In this document: positions 20,388-27,599 of the stretch, piece by piece | Position numbering within the stretch: the stretch's first letter is position 1 | How the letters are laid out: every line of letters starts with the position of its first letter | IMG/VR virus record: IMGVR_UViG_3300021420_000104 | Location: 1-28,186 of that record | Source: a virus | DNA: 28,186 nt | Strand: one strand, 5' to 3' | Made by a program: the position numbers and the translations under genes | Notes under the pieces: generated by a model | Seen by the model: the letters and a program-made list of their open reading frames with translations, nothing else | What the model was told of the DNA's origin: nothing | Database searches by the model: none

Positions 20388-23062
20388 TTGCCTTCCTTTG
20401 GCTTTGGTTTCAGCATCGCCTTTGTCTTGGCGTCGGTTAGCTTCTTGGTGTTCGCGAGATCGGCCTTGTGCTTCTCGGTCTGCATCTTGAGCTTGGCGTC
20501 GTTGGTCTTCATGCCCTGCTCGTGCTTCTCGCCTTCGAGCTTGGTCTTCTGCTGTTCGGCCGGGCCGATCGCTTGCGCCTTCGCCTCTGCCATCTTGCGT
20601 TCGTTTTCCAAGCTGGCCTGATGCTTCTCGCGCTCAAGCTGGATGTCCTGCGCGTGCTGTTCGCGCTGCGCCTGCAGCTCTTGCTGATGCTTGGCCTGGT
20701 TGGCGGCGAGATCGAGCTGATGCTTCTGCGCATCCTGCTGCAGCCCGGCTTGTGCCTCGACGTGTCCTTTGATGATGTCGTGCTGCGCCTGCTGCTGCTT
20801 GACCTGCATGTCGTTCTGCGCGGTCTGGTTGTCGCGCTGGATATCATGCGCGTGGATAATCATCTCGTTCTTGAGCCGCATCTGCTCAAGCTGCATCTCA
20901 AACTGCTGCTGACGCTCCTTCGAGGCGCGCTCGGCCGCGTCGTTCTGCATCTGCGCCTGCGTCTGCTGCTGATCCATGGCGAGCTTCGCCTGGTCGATCT
21001 GCGCCTGCTGCGCCTCGGCCTGTGCCTTCGCCTGAATTGCGACCATGCGCGGATCAGGCGGCGGCTGCGCCTCCTGTGCGTTCATCAAGCCTTCGGCGTC
21101 GATGTCGGCGGTCCGCAAGATGCGCTTCAACGCATTGCGGCGGTCCATGTCCAGCGGGTACTTCTGGACAAGCATATCGATGATCGTCGCCTTCGCGATC
21201 CGATGCAGGCTGGTCGGGTTGTTTGGATCGGCGACCGGGACCAGCTCTTTCTCTTCAAGAGCCTTCTTGAACTGCTCGACGGTCCACCGCCGGCTCGGCC
21301 GTTTGTTGTGCCGCCAGAACGCCTCCGGGTCTTCCTTGAAGCGTTCCTTGAGAAGCTGAAATTCCTGCGCCTGCGCCGCGTGCAACCGCTTGTGCACGGA
21401 GTCCATGATCTTGGTGGCCTGCTCGATCATGGCCATGGTGGTGCCGACAGGAACGTCCTGCTTACCCTCGCCGATCTGCAGCTCAGCCGTCTGGCCAAGA
21501 CGCTGGCCAACTTCCTCGATGTGAACGCCGAGTTGTGTAAACGCCGCGCCGGTTTCCTTGTAAGGAAGCGGCATGAACGCTTCCTGGATTTTCATGCCGG
21601 GCGGCACGTCAACCGGGAAACCGCCGCCGGGCGGCACGCGCATCTGATTGGTGTTCTGCCGACCAGCCGGCTTGGCGAACAGAAAGCCCGGGAAGTTCGC
21701 GAACATCCCGTTGTCGATCATGATGCGCCAGATCGCGGTCAGCGCCATGGTGACGTTGCCGAGCAGGTGCAACAGACCGAGGCCGTAGAAGCCGAGGCCG
21801 CGAATGAACGGAAACTGGACGAAGAACTGCTTGGTCAGCGCTTCTTCGTCATCCTCATCCCAATTGCGCCGTACCGCGAGAACCTGCCGGCTGCGCTTTT
21901 CGACCGTGACGACGTAGGGCAGCGGGAGACCTTTGCCCTTGAACTTCTTGGGCGCGAACTTTTCGATATCAAGTTCGCAATAGCACTCGTAAACATCGTA
22001 ATCGGCGTCCTTTGGCTGCGCCGGCATCGGCTTGTAGCCGCCGATCGCCGCCTTCTCCTTTTCGGGAGCCGTGACGTCTGTTGACGGGTCCGGCGGCGCA
22101 AGCGAAACATCGCGGTAATGTCCGGCGATCTGCATCCGCTTTAGCCAGGACGGACGCATCTTGATGCGATGGGTTACCCGACCGCAGTTGCGGATATCGG
22201 TTGCCGAGTCCGACACGATAAGATCGTCGGCATCCACGGATTCCGACACCGGACGATTGCGCAGCGGGCAGTTGTAGACCTTCTTGAAGCCGTCGCCGCC
22301 AAAGCCGATGTAGAACATCATGCGATCGGTGTCGGGCACGTATTCGGTCGCCGTCACCGTCAAATAATGGTTCATGTCCTTTTCGAGAGCCGCGGCCAGC
22401 TCATCCAACTGCTCGCCTTCCGGCGTCGGCGCAGGCGGGGGTGGTGCGGGCGGTGCGCCCTGCGGCGAAACACCTTGTGGCGCAGGGGGTTGTGGCGCGG
22501 GTGGAGCGGCCCCGGCCGCCGGCGCAAAGGGATTCGGCTGCGGCGCGTCGGGGCGCATCGGCAGATCGTTGCGGACCTTGACCGGGCCGGAGGCAGGAAG
22601 AAGCTCGCCGAGCGCGTTGGCTTGGAAGTGAATGGTTGCTTCAAGCAGAAGCGGATGCCGGATCGACGACATGCCCTCCAGCGGCGCCGACGCGGTGCCA
22701 AGATCACCCCGCGGCTCTTCCAGCTTAAGGCCGAGCAGCCGAATGCCGGCGGCACGCGCTTCAAGCCAGTCACGGCGCGAGTCCTGATCCAGCGCGATGC
22801 CGGTCAAAAGCTCGGATGCGATGCGCGTCAGCTCATCGTCGTCGATTTCGTCGGCAATGTTCCGATAGAAACCGTCATCGGTCGATGGTTTGGCGCCGCG
22901 GCTTTCGTCAAAGGTGACGCTTCCGTCGCCGTGCTCGATCCGGGTCGCACCATCGACAACTGAAACCGAAGGCCCGTCGTCATCGCCAAGGTCAACCTCA
23001 GACGGCCCGAGGGTGTCCCAGGGCTGTTCAGGATCGACGATGCGGAGCGGCGACTTTGCCAT
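20384..23062 (-). CDS. portal protein (long, with Gln-rich C-terminal coiled coil)
   Basis: An 892-residue protein. MSSIRHPLLLEATIHFQANA and LGELLPASGPVKVRNDLPMR are the hallmarks of large portals of short-tailed phages. A Pro/Ala-rich stretch (about 175-215) follows, then the clip-stem core with WIYNCP-like and LGFYGLGLLHLLGNVTMALT segments. Residues from about 680 to the end are a charged, Gln-rich coiled coil (QAKAQAEAQQAQIDQAKLAM, QMQLEQMRLKNEMI). The portal forms the dodecameric vertex through which terminase packs DNA; the tail-like extension could run into the head as a barrel. It is the first gene after palindrome E and has no Shine-Dalgarno sequence at ATG 23062. Confidence 0.8.
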   Translation of the reverse strand: MAKSPLRIVDPEQPWDTLGPSEVDLGDDDGPSVSVVDGATRIEHGDGSVTFDESRGAKPSTDDGFYRNIADEIDDDELTRIASELLTGIALDQDSRRDWLEARAAGIRLLGLKLEEPRGDLGTASAPLEGMSSIRHPLLLEATIHFQANALGELLPASGPVKVRNDLPMRPDAPQPNPFAPAAGAAPPAPQPPAPQGVSPQGAPPAPPPPAPTPEGEQLDELAAALEKDMNHYLTVTATEYVPDTDRMMFYIGFGGDGFKKVYNCPLRNRPVSESVDADDLIVSDSATDIRNCGRVTHRIKMRPSWLKRMQIAGHYRDVSLAPPDPSTDVTAPEKEKAAIGGYKPMPAQPKDADYDVYECYCELDIEKFAPKKFKGKGLPLPYVVTVEKRSRQVLAVRRNWDEDDEEALTKQFFVQFPFIRGLGFYGLGLLHLLGNVTMALTAIWRIMIDNGMFANFPGFLFAKPAGRQNTNQMRVPPGGGFPVDVPPGMKIQEAFMPLPYKETGAAFTQLGVHIEEVGQRLGQTAELQIGEGKQDVPVGTTMAMIEQATKIMDSVHKRLHAAQAQEFQLLKERFKEDPEAFWRHNKRPSRRWTVEQFKKALEEKELVPVADPNNPTSLHRIAKATIIDMLVQKYPLDMDRRNALKRILRTADIDAEGLMNAQEAQPPPDPRMVAIQAKAQAEAQQAQIDQAKLAMDQQQTQAQMQNDAAERASKERQQQFEMQLEQMRLKNEMIIHAHDIQRDNQTAQNDMQVKQQQAQHDIIKGHVEAQAGLQQDAQKHQLDLAANQAKHQQELQAQREQHAQDIQLEREKHQASLENERKMAEAKAQAIGPAEQQKTKLEGEKHEQGMKTNDAKLKMQTEKHKADLANTKKLTDAKTKAMLKPKPKEGK

Positions 23063-23081
23063 GCGGTACTAGATGAAGGAA

Positions 23082-23095
23082 TGAACATGAGTTCA
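23082..23095 (-). promoter_or_regulatory. palindrome E, operator-like element
   Basis: Core TGAAC-ATGA-GTTCA is a perfect 5+5 palindrome around 4 bp. The coding-strand left arm ATGATATGAAC is as in palindrome C, but the right arm decays after GTTCATTCC. It fills the 43-bp gap between the terminase stop and the portal start, 19 nt from the ATG. Confidence 0.7.
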
Positions 23096-23105
23096 TATCA
23101 TGCCT

Positions 23106-24806
23106 TCACGCGGGATACAATGCGCCCTGCCGAGGTCGGTATTTGGTCTCGTCCGCAGTCTCGAAAGCCCGCTCTTCCTTGCGCTGTGCCCAGCCGGCGC
23201 GGCGCAGATAGATCAGCGCCATGCTGCAGGTATCGGCCAAGTCATCGTGCACCGCGCGCGGCACCATCGCGCACTGCTTCATCATCAAGTCGGCCCATTC
23301 CTTGTCTGGCGCGTAGATCAATCCTTCCGCGAACAGATGCACCACGGTCTGCAGCCGGGCCGACTTGTCGGGAGACTTGATAAAGCCGGCGCGGGGATCG
23401 ACGAGTTGAATGCCGAAATCGAACAGCCCGAACAGACGCGCCAACTCTTGGCTGACCGAGTGGCCGGCTGCCTTGTCTTCGATGACCAGGTGATCAACCT
23501 TGAACTTGTAGTCACAGAAGCCGCCGCGGCAGTCGTCGGCAACGCGTTTGACCAGGTCATGGATGCGCATGCGCTCCGACCAGCAATAGATCAGGAATAT
23601 CTTGGGATTGCGGTGCTTATCGCGAAACACGCCCCAGATCGAAAGCGCCGAAGGATCGTTCTCTTCCTTCTCGGTATAAGCGGTGTCCAGCGCCGCGATG
23701 ACATACTCGAAACCAGGATACTGGCCCGGCTCGACGCCGTGATCCTTGGCGGCCTCATCATCCCATTGCTGCCACCACTCATAGCGGATGATGCCGCCGC
23801 CGCGGGGCGCCGGCTCTTGCTGATACTGTCCGGCATAGGCGTAAGGACCAAGCTCCAGCTCCAGCTTGGCGACTTCGCTTGCCGGGTATCGATCCACCCA
23901 AAGCAGTTCGTTTTCTTCGCTGCGCCGATCAATCCAAAAGATATCGTCATCATCGATATCGTTGATATCATCGCCGATGAAGGTCTTGATCTGGTTGCCT
24001 ACCCACGCGTTGACGTGCTGGCACGGCACATAGGACATGGGCACACAGAAATGAACATAGCTGGCCAGCCGGCCGGCTTTGCGTTCGCTATTGTCCTTGG
24101 CCAGGATCGCGCCGGACAGGTCGCCTTCGTGAACCCGCTGCATGACCACGATCATGGCGCCGGTCTTACGGTTGTTGAGGCGGCTCGGCATGGTTTCCGA
24201 CCACCAGTTAACAGTGTCCTCGCGGACCTTTTCCGACTCCGCTTCCTTGACCAGGTGGGGGTCGTCGGCGACCAGGATGTCGGCGCCCCAGCCGGTCGCC
24301 TTGGCGTCAACCGACGACGCCATCCGGTAGCCGCCCTTGTCGTTTTCGAAGTGGCCCTGGTTTTCACGGATCAGCTTGAAACGATTACCCCAGAGCGCTT
24401 GGTACCAGCGCGACTGGATCAGCCGGCGGCATTTAAGCGAGTGCTCCAGCGACAGTTGCTCGGCATACGAGGCATAGAAGAACGAGACCTGCGGACCGAG
24501 CAGCGCCCCGCGCTCCCGCTGCGCCCATACCCATGCGCAGAAGCAGATCGAGATGATGAAGGTCTTGCCGGTTCGCGGCGGCTCGTTCAGCAGCAGTCGC
24601 GAAATGTGACCGCGTGCGACCGCCTCCATATGGTTGCAGATGTCCTCCAGATGCCAATTATCGGAGAACTCCGCGGGATCGACGACAGACCATGCCGCCT
24701 TGCAGAACTCGTAAAAACTGTTCTCAAGCTTCTCGGCTTCGCGAATTTGCTTAATGCGGCGCTTGGCGGCGATCACCTGCCACAGCGCCGTCTGGTCGAT
24801 GGTCAT
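23106..24806 (-). CDS. terL: terminase large subunit
   Basis: A 566-residue protein, the ATP-driven DNA packaging motor. The ATPase has Walker A NEPPRTGKT (74-82), Walker B ILVADDPH (177-184) and a coupling motif near VVMQRVHEGDL (220-230). The nuclease domain has LDTAY with Asp374, IEDKAAG with Glu443/Asp444, and HDDLADT with Asp521/Asp522, all expected metal ligands. Length fits the family. No small terminase is visible. A TATACT box lies at 24821-24816, only 9 nt before the ATG, and there is no Shine-Dalgarno sequence, so a leaderless transcript is possible. It is the first minus-strand gene after palindrome F. Confidence 0.9.
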   Translation of the reverse strand: MTIDQTALWQVIAAKRRIKQIREAEKLENSFYEFCKAAWSVVDPAEFSDNWHLEDICNHMEAVARGHISRLLLNEPPRTGKTFIISICFCAWVWAQRERGALLGPQVSFFYASYAEQLSLEHSLKCRRLIQSRWYQALWGNRFKLIRENQGHFENDKGGYRMASSVDAKATGWGADILVADDPHLVKEAESEKVREDTVNWWSETMPSRLNNRKTGAMIVVMQRVHEGDLSGAILAKDNSERKAGRLASYVHFCVPMSYVPCQHVNAWVGNQIKTFIGDDINDIDDDDIFWIDRRSEENELLWVDRYPASEVAKLELELGPYAYAGQYQQEPAPRGGGIIRYEWWQQWDDEAAKDHGVEPGQYPGFEYVIAALDTAYTEKEENDPSALSIWGVFRDKHRNPKIFLIYCWSERMRIHDLVKRVADDCRGGFCDYKFKVDHLVIEDKAAGHSVSQELARLFGLFDFGIQLVDPRAGFIKSPDKSARLQTVVHLFAEGLIYAPDKEWADLMMKQCAMVPRAVHDDLADTCSMALIYLRRAGWAQRKEERAFETADETKYRPRQGALYPA

Positions 24807-24815
24807 GCCGGCTAA

Positions 24816-24852
24816 AGTATACCGTCATCGCCATGATGTGAACACTTGATCA
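24816..24852. promoter_or_regulatory. palindrome F with divergent terL / RHH promoter candidates
   Basis: Core at 24839-24852: TGAAC-ACTT-GATCA. On the minus strand a -10-like TATACT (24821-24816) sits 17 nt from TGTTCA in the palindrome (a weak -35). On the plus strand TTGATC (24846-24851) can act as a -35 with a weak TTACAT -10 at 24868-24873. The palindrome would thus cover the -35 region of both divergent promoters, a natural arrangement for repression. The palindrome is seen; the promoters are inferred. Confidence 0.5.
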
Positions 24853-24881
24853 GACCTTCGGCCGCTGTTACATGCGTTAAC

Positions 24882-25040
24882 ATGAACGAACATAAACGCA
24901 TCAGTTGGATCAGCAGGATCACCATCAAGCCGGCCGAGCGCGACGAACTCCGGGAAATATCCAAGGAGATTCGGATTCCGGTCTCTAAACTGATCGGGAC
25001 CGCGATCACCGACTTCCTATCGCTTAGGAGCACGGCATGA
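24882..25040 (+). CDS. ribbon-helix-helix transcription regulator, 52 residues
   Basis: A 52-residue protein starting at ATG 24882. WISRITIKP (9-17) forms the DNA-contacting strand, AERDELREISKEI (18-30) the first helix, RIPV the turn and SKLIGTAITDFLSL (35-48) the second helix, the classic Arc/CopG/MetJ-type fold. Such proteins dimerise and bind short palindromes as pairs of dimers. It is the first gene of the plus-strand operon, directly facing palindrome F, and its own start codon lies in CATGAACGAACAT, which carries ATGAAC half-site sequence. It is a good candidate for the regulator of palindromes A-F. No Shine-Dalgarno sequence is seen. It overlaps the next gene by ATGA. Confidence 0.75.
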   Translation: MNEHKRISWISRITIKPAERDELREISKEIRIPVSKLIGTAITDFLSLRSTA

Positions 25041-25258
25041 AACGCGACGAAATGCTCCAGCTACGCGATCAGCTCATCCGCGGTAACCCGCCGTACTGGG
25101 TGGACGACATGAACAATCTGCGGCGCGAGAGGGGCGGAACGCGCGGCATTGAAGAGTTGAAGGCGATCGGGGATCACAACCCCGACTCGGCTTCGATCCG
25201 CCTGGCCCTCGAAACCTGCCTCAGGCTGGTCGACCATCTGTTGGAGCGGATGCGGTGA
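25037..25258 (+). CDS. small protein of unknown function, 73 residues
   Basis: A 73-residue protein beginning MKRDEMLQLRDQLIRGNPPY. It has a charged middle (NNLRRERGGTRGIEELKAIG) and a terminal helix with LETCLRLVDHLLERM. The family is not recognised. Overlaps on both sides (ATGA before, GTGA after) show that it belongs to the operon. Its short helical build is compatible with a regulator partner or scaffold, but nothing specific supports this. Confidence 0.6.
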   Translation: MKRDEMLQLRDQLIRGNPPYWVDDMNNLRRERGGTRGIEELKAIGDHNPDSASIRLALETCLRLVDHLLERMR

Positions 25259-25455
25259 AAGATGCCAAAGAAGATGTGCACTACGGCCCTGGCCACGTGC
25301 ATCATCACTGCGGACCGGTCTTTCATGACGATAAGTTCTATTGCCGGTTTTTCATCCCCTCTGCCGGCAAGATCGGGACCTGCGAGAAGGTCAAAGGCGA
25401 CATCGAACCGGCCTACGGTTGCGACCTCTACCAACGAGTATCCAAATCCTCATGA
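25255..25455 (+). CDS. small four-Cys protein, HiPIP-like pattern
   Basis: A 66-residue protein starting at GTG 25255, overlapping the previous stop (GTGA). Cys19, Cys30, Cys43 and Cys56 are spaced 10, 12 and 12 residues apart, and a His cluster (HVHHH, 14-18) lies next to the first Cys. FYCRFFIPSAGKIGTCEKVK and GDIEPAYGCDLYQ resemble small phage proteins reminiscent of high-potential iron-sulfur proteins. A metal or iron-sulfur site is likely from the residues; which one cannot be told. Possible role: redox or structural partner of the enzymes that follow, a guess. Confidence 0.6.
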   Translation: MKDAKEDVHYGPGHVHHHCGPVFHDDKFYCRFFIPSAGKIGTCEKVKGDIEPAYGCDLYQRVSKSS

Positions 25456-25964
25456 CCACGATCGCGACCGCGCGCTTGATCTTGCGGGAACTGAGCAAGC
25501 CCACACGGAACAACCTGGCCTGGCTAAAGGACCCGGATGTCGTTCGCTATTCCCAGCAACGGCATCAGTTTCACACGCTTTCTTCCCAGCACCGGTATGT
25601 CAGCTCGTTTGCCGGCGCCTCGAAGCTTTGGGGCATTTATTTCGTCGAGACCGGCGAGCACGTCGGCAACCTGTCCGCCACGCACGATGAACCCAACAAC
25701 GTATGCGACGTCGGCATCATGATCGGCGAGAAGAAGTATTGGGGGAAAGGGCTGGGTCGCGAAGCCTGGAAAGCGGCGTGCGACTGGTTGATCAGCAAAG
25801 ACGGCGGCAACATGCGCAAGCTTGAGGCGGGCTGTATGCGACCAAACGTCGCCATGCTGCGTATCATTTCGAACAGCGGCTTCAAGCAAGAGGGCGAGCT
25901 GCTGAACCACTTCCTGCTCGATGGCGCGCCGGTCTCGGGATTACTGTTCGGGAGAATGAAGTGA
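25452..25964 (+). CDS. RimJ/RimL-type GNAT acetyltransferase
   Basis: A 170-residue protein starting at ATG 25452 (MTTIATARLILRELSKPTRN), overlapping the previous stop (ATGA). WLKDPDVVRYSQQRH, DVGIMIGEKKYWGKGLGREA (acetyl-CoA loop with a GKGLG motif) and EAGCMRPNVAMLRIISNSGF are clear RimL-family features. The ending LLDGAPVSGLLFGRM is also typical. Related proteins acetylate ribosomal proteins or amino sugars. Because it sits in a cluster with a methyltransferase, an oxidoreductase and a cytidylyltransferase, I favour a sugar or amino-sugar substrate, as in PseH-like enzymes. It differs from the virion-block GNAT at 2192-2704 in family. Confidence 0.8.
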   Translation: MTTIATARLILRELSKPTRNNLAWLKDPDVVRYSQQRHQFHTLSSQHRYVSSFAGASKLWGIYFVETGEHVGNLSATHDEPNNVCDVGIMIGEKKYWGKGLGREAWKAACDWLISKDGGNMRKLEAGCMRPNVAMLRIISNSGFKQEGELLNHFLLDGAPVSGLLFGRMK

Positions 25965-26140
25965 AAGAACAGGCCACGATCGAGGCAATTTTCAACCTCC
26001 GAGTCAGAAACAATGACCCGTGGAAACGCTTGATGCAGATCGCGCTCAAGCACGCGCCGGAAGAAACCAAGGCCGTTCTGCGTGAGATCAGTGGCAATGA
26101 CGCCGCTATCACCACGCTGATGCAGGAACTTGTGCGATGA
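25961..26140 (+). CDS. small protein, 59 residues
   Basis: A 59-residue protein starting at GTG 25961, overlapping the previous stop (GTGA) and ending at TGA 26140, which overlaps the next ATG. Translation begins MKEQATIEAIFNLRVRNNDP and continues with WKRLMQIALKHAPEETKAVL; all helix, mixed charge. I recall similar small genes in alphaproteobacterial phages and prophages, beside sugar genes, but no function. Tight coupling on both sides argues that the product is needed with the acetyltransferase and methyltransferase. Confidence 0.65.
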   Translation: MKEQATIEAIFNLRVRNNDPWKRLMQIALKHAPEETKAVLREISGNDAAITTLMQELVR

Positions 26141-26739
26141 GACAGGCCGATATCTTCCTTGGGTCCGAAGGCAACGCCTGGTTTGCGCGAAACCGCGATG
26201 GGCTTGGCGTGCGCGACCCGGTTTCCGAGGCCATCGATAAGATGGGGATTATCCCGAGTAGCGTTCTTGAGATCGGCTGCGCCAATGGCTGGCGGCTGGC
26301 TCGCCTGCGCGACAAGTACGGATGCGATATTATGGGCGTTGAACCGAGCATGGATGCCTGCCTTGAGGCAGCGAGATTGCGCGTTCCGGTCCACCAAGCG
26401 ACCGCATCCACGTTACCGGTGCCGCCGAAACGTTTCGACATCATCATTTTTGGCTTCTGCCTTTATTTAACCGATCCGGACGAATGGTTCCGGATCGCGG
26501 CCGAGGCGAACTGTGTCCTCAAGGACTTCGGGCATATCGTCATTCATGACTTCGAGGCATGGGGCCAATTCTTCGCGCGACGTTATGAGCACCGCGATGG
26601 TGTCATGTCGTATCACTTTGACTTTGCCAAGCTTTGGCTCGCTCACCCCTGGTACAGCGTGGTAGTCCGGCGCCTCGATGAAACCGACAACTCGGTGACC
26701 ATCCTGAAGAAGTCCCCCACCGTTCAGGTGCGGGAATGA
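26137..26739 (+). CDS. SAM-dependent methyltransferase, class I
   Basis: A 200-residue protein. VLEIGCANGWRL (43-54) is motif I of the Rossmann SAM site, GVEPS (67-71) supplies the acidic residue after the second strand, and FDIIIFGFCLYL (104-115) is motif IV. GHIVIHDF follows. Family members with this small size act on small molecules, sugars or lipids. Here the likely substrate is a nucleotide-sugar or its precursor, or a glycan, given its neighbours. Start ATG 26137 overlaps the previous stop. No membrane segment or signal. Confidence 0.75.
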   Translation: MRQADIFLGSEGNAWFARNRDGLGVRDPVSEAIDKMGIIPSSVLEIGCANGWRLARLRDKYGCDIMGVEPSMDACLEAARLRVPVHQATASTLPVPPKRFDIIIFGFCLYLTDPDEWFRIAAEANCVLKDFGHIVIHDFEAWGQFFARRYEHRDGVMSYHFDFAKLWLAHPWYSVVVRRLDETDNSVTILKKSPTVQVRE

Positions 26740-27599
26740 AGATCGGCGTGGTCGGATACGGATCGATCGGACAACGGCATGCTGCGAATGCCACCAAGCT
26801 CGGGCACGAGGTCATCGTCTATGATCCGATGTTGCAGCACAACGACGTCAAATACGAGCGCGAAATCTACGAGCAAGCCGATGCTGTCGTGATTGCGACA
26901 CCATCCGGCTGCCACGAAGCAGGTCTGAGGGCCTGCATCGAGCGCGGCAAGCACGTGCTCGTGGAAAAGCCAATCTCGGTTAGCCTTGGCCAGCTCGAAA
27001 CCTTGCTCAAGGTTGCCGACGAAAAGAGGCTTGTCGTCATGATGGGCAACAACCTGCGCTTCCACCCCTGCGTCCAAGAGATCAAGCGCAGCGAGATATC
27101 GTGGAGGCTTTGGGCCAATTTTATCTGCTCTACCACGACGGATAAGCCGGGCTACTTGTCCGATGGCGTTACTCTTTGCACGGGAAGTCATGAAGTTGAC
27201 CTTGCGCTATACCTGCTCGGTCCTGCGCAAGTCCTTACCGCGACCGGGGACGAGAAGATGATGGATTTCGTCCTGCTGCATGACAGCGGCGCGCGTTCAT
27301 CCTTTCATCTCGACTTTGTAACTGGACGAGAGGTCCGTCAATTCTGGATCGGGTACGAGCGCAAATGCATATTGGTCGATCTTCCCGCGAGATCGATCAA
27401 AACCCACTTCGTCGACGGTGATATCAACACATGGCGATATCCCGGCAGCTATGACTACGACTACGAACGCGAAATGAGGGACTTTATACGTCAGGCCGAA
27501 GGAGCGCCCGCGATCTATGGCAATAGGGCCGCAACCGGCGAAGACGGACTGGCTGCACTGAAAGTCCTGTTAGCAGTAAAAAAGATGGCCGGTATATGA
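26736..27599 (+). CDS. Gfo/Idh/MocA-family oxidoreductase
   Basis: A 287-residue protein. The NAD(P) site is GVVGYGSIGQRHAANA (4-19) with GYGSIG as the dinucleotide loop, and Asp30 after the second strand suggests NAD preference. VVIATPSGCHEAGLRA, then GKHVLVEKPIS with the family EKP motif (77-79), is diagnostic. TGSHEVDLALYLLG, around residue 150, carries the expected His/Asp of the active site. Homologues act on UDP- or CMP-linked sugars in surface polysaccharide synthesis. Its position before the SpsF-like gene suggests the same pathway. Start ATG 26736 overlaps the methyltransferase stop (ATGA). Confidence 0.85.
   Translation: MKIGVVGYGSIGQRHAANATKLGHEVIVYDPMLQHNDVKYEREIYEQADAVVIATPSGCHEAGLRACIERGKHVLVEKPISVSLGQLETLLKVADEKRLVVMMGNNLRFHPCVQEIKRSEISWRLWANFICSTTTDKPGYLSDGVTLCTGSHEVDLALYLLGPAQVLTATGDEKMMDFVLLHDSGARSSFHLDFVTGREVRQFWIGYERKCILVDLPARSIKTHFVDGDINTWRYPGSYDYDYEREMRDFIRQAEGAPAIYGNRAATGEDGLAALKVLLAVKKMAGI

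Noticed and set aside
20468-22084. Long open plus-strand frame opposite the portal gene, 538 codons
   Set aside because: It is antisense to a clear portal protein, is Leu/Arg-rich without motif and reflects codon bias in GC-rich DNA.
24047-24056. AGAAATGAAC half-site inside terL
   Set aside because: Only one arm is present and the other side (CTGGCC) does not match; expected by chance and coding (VHF).
23100-24815. Long open plus-strand frame opposite terL, 571 codons
   Set aside because: The minus strand shows all terminase motifs; this frame shows none and has no ribosome site.
24806-25040. Attachment site or host-phage junction at the strand switch
   Set aside because: No direct repeats, tRNA or integrase; the palindrome family continues across it, so it is more likely an internal divergent promoter.
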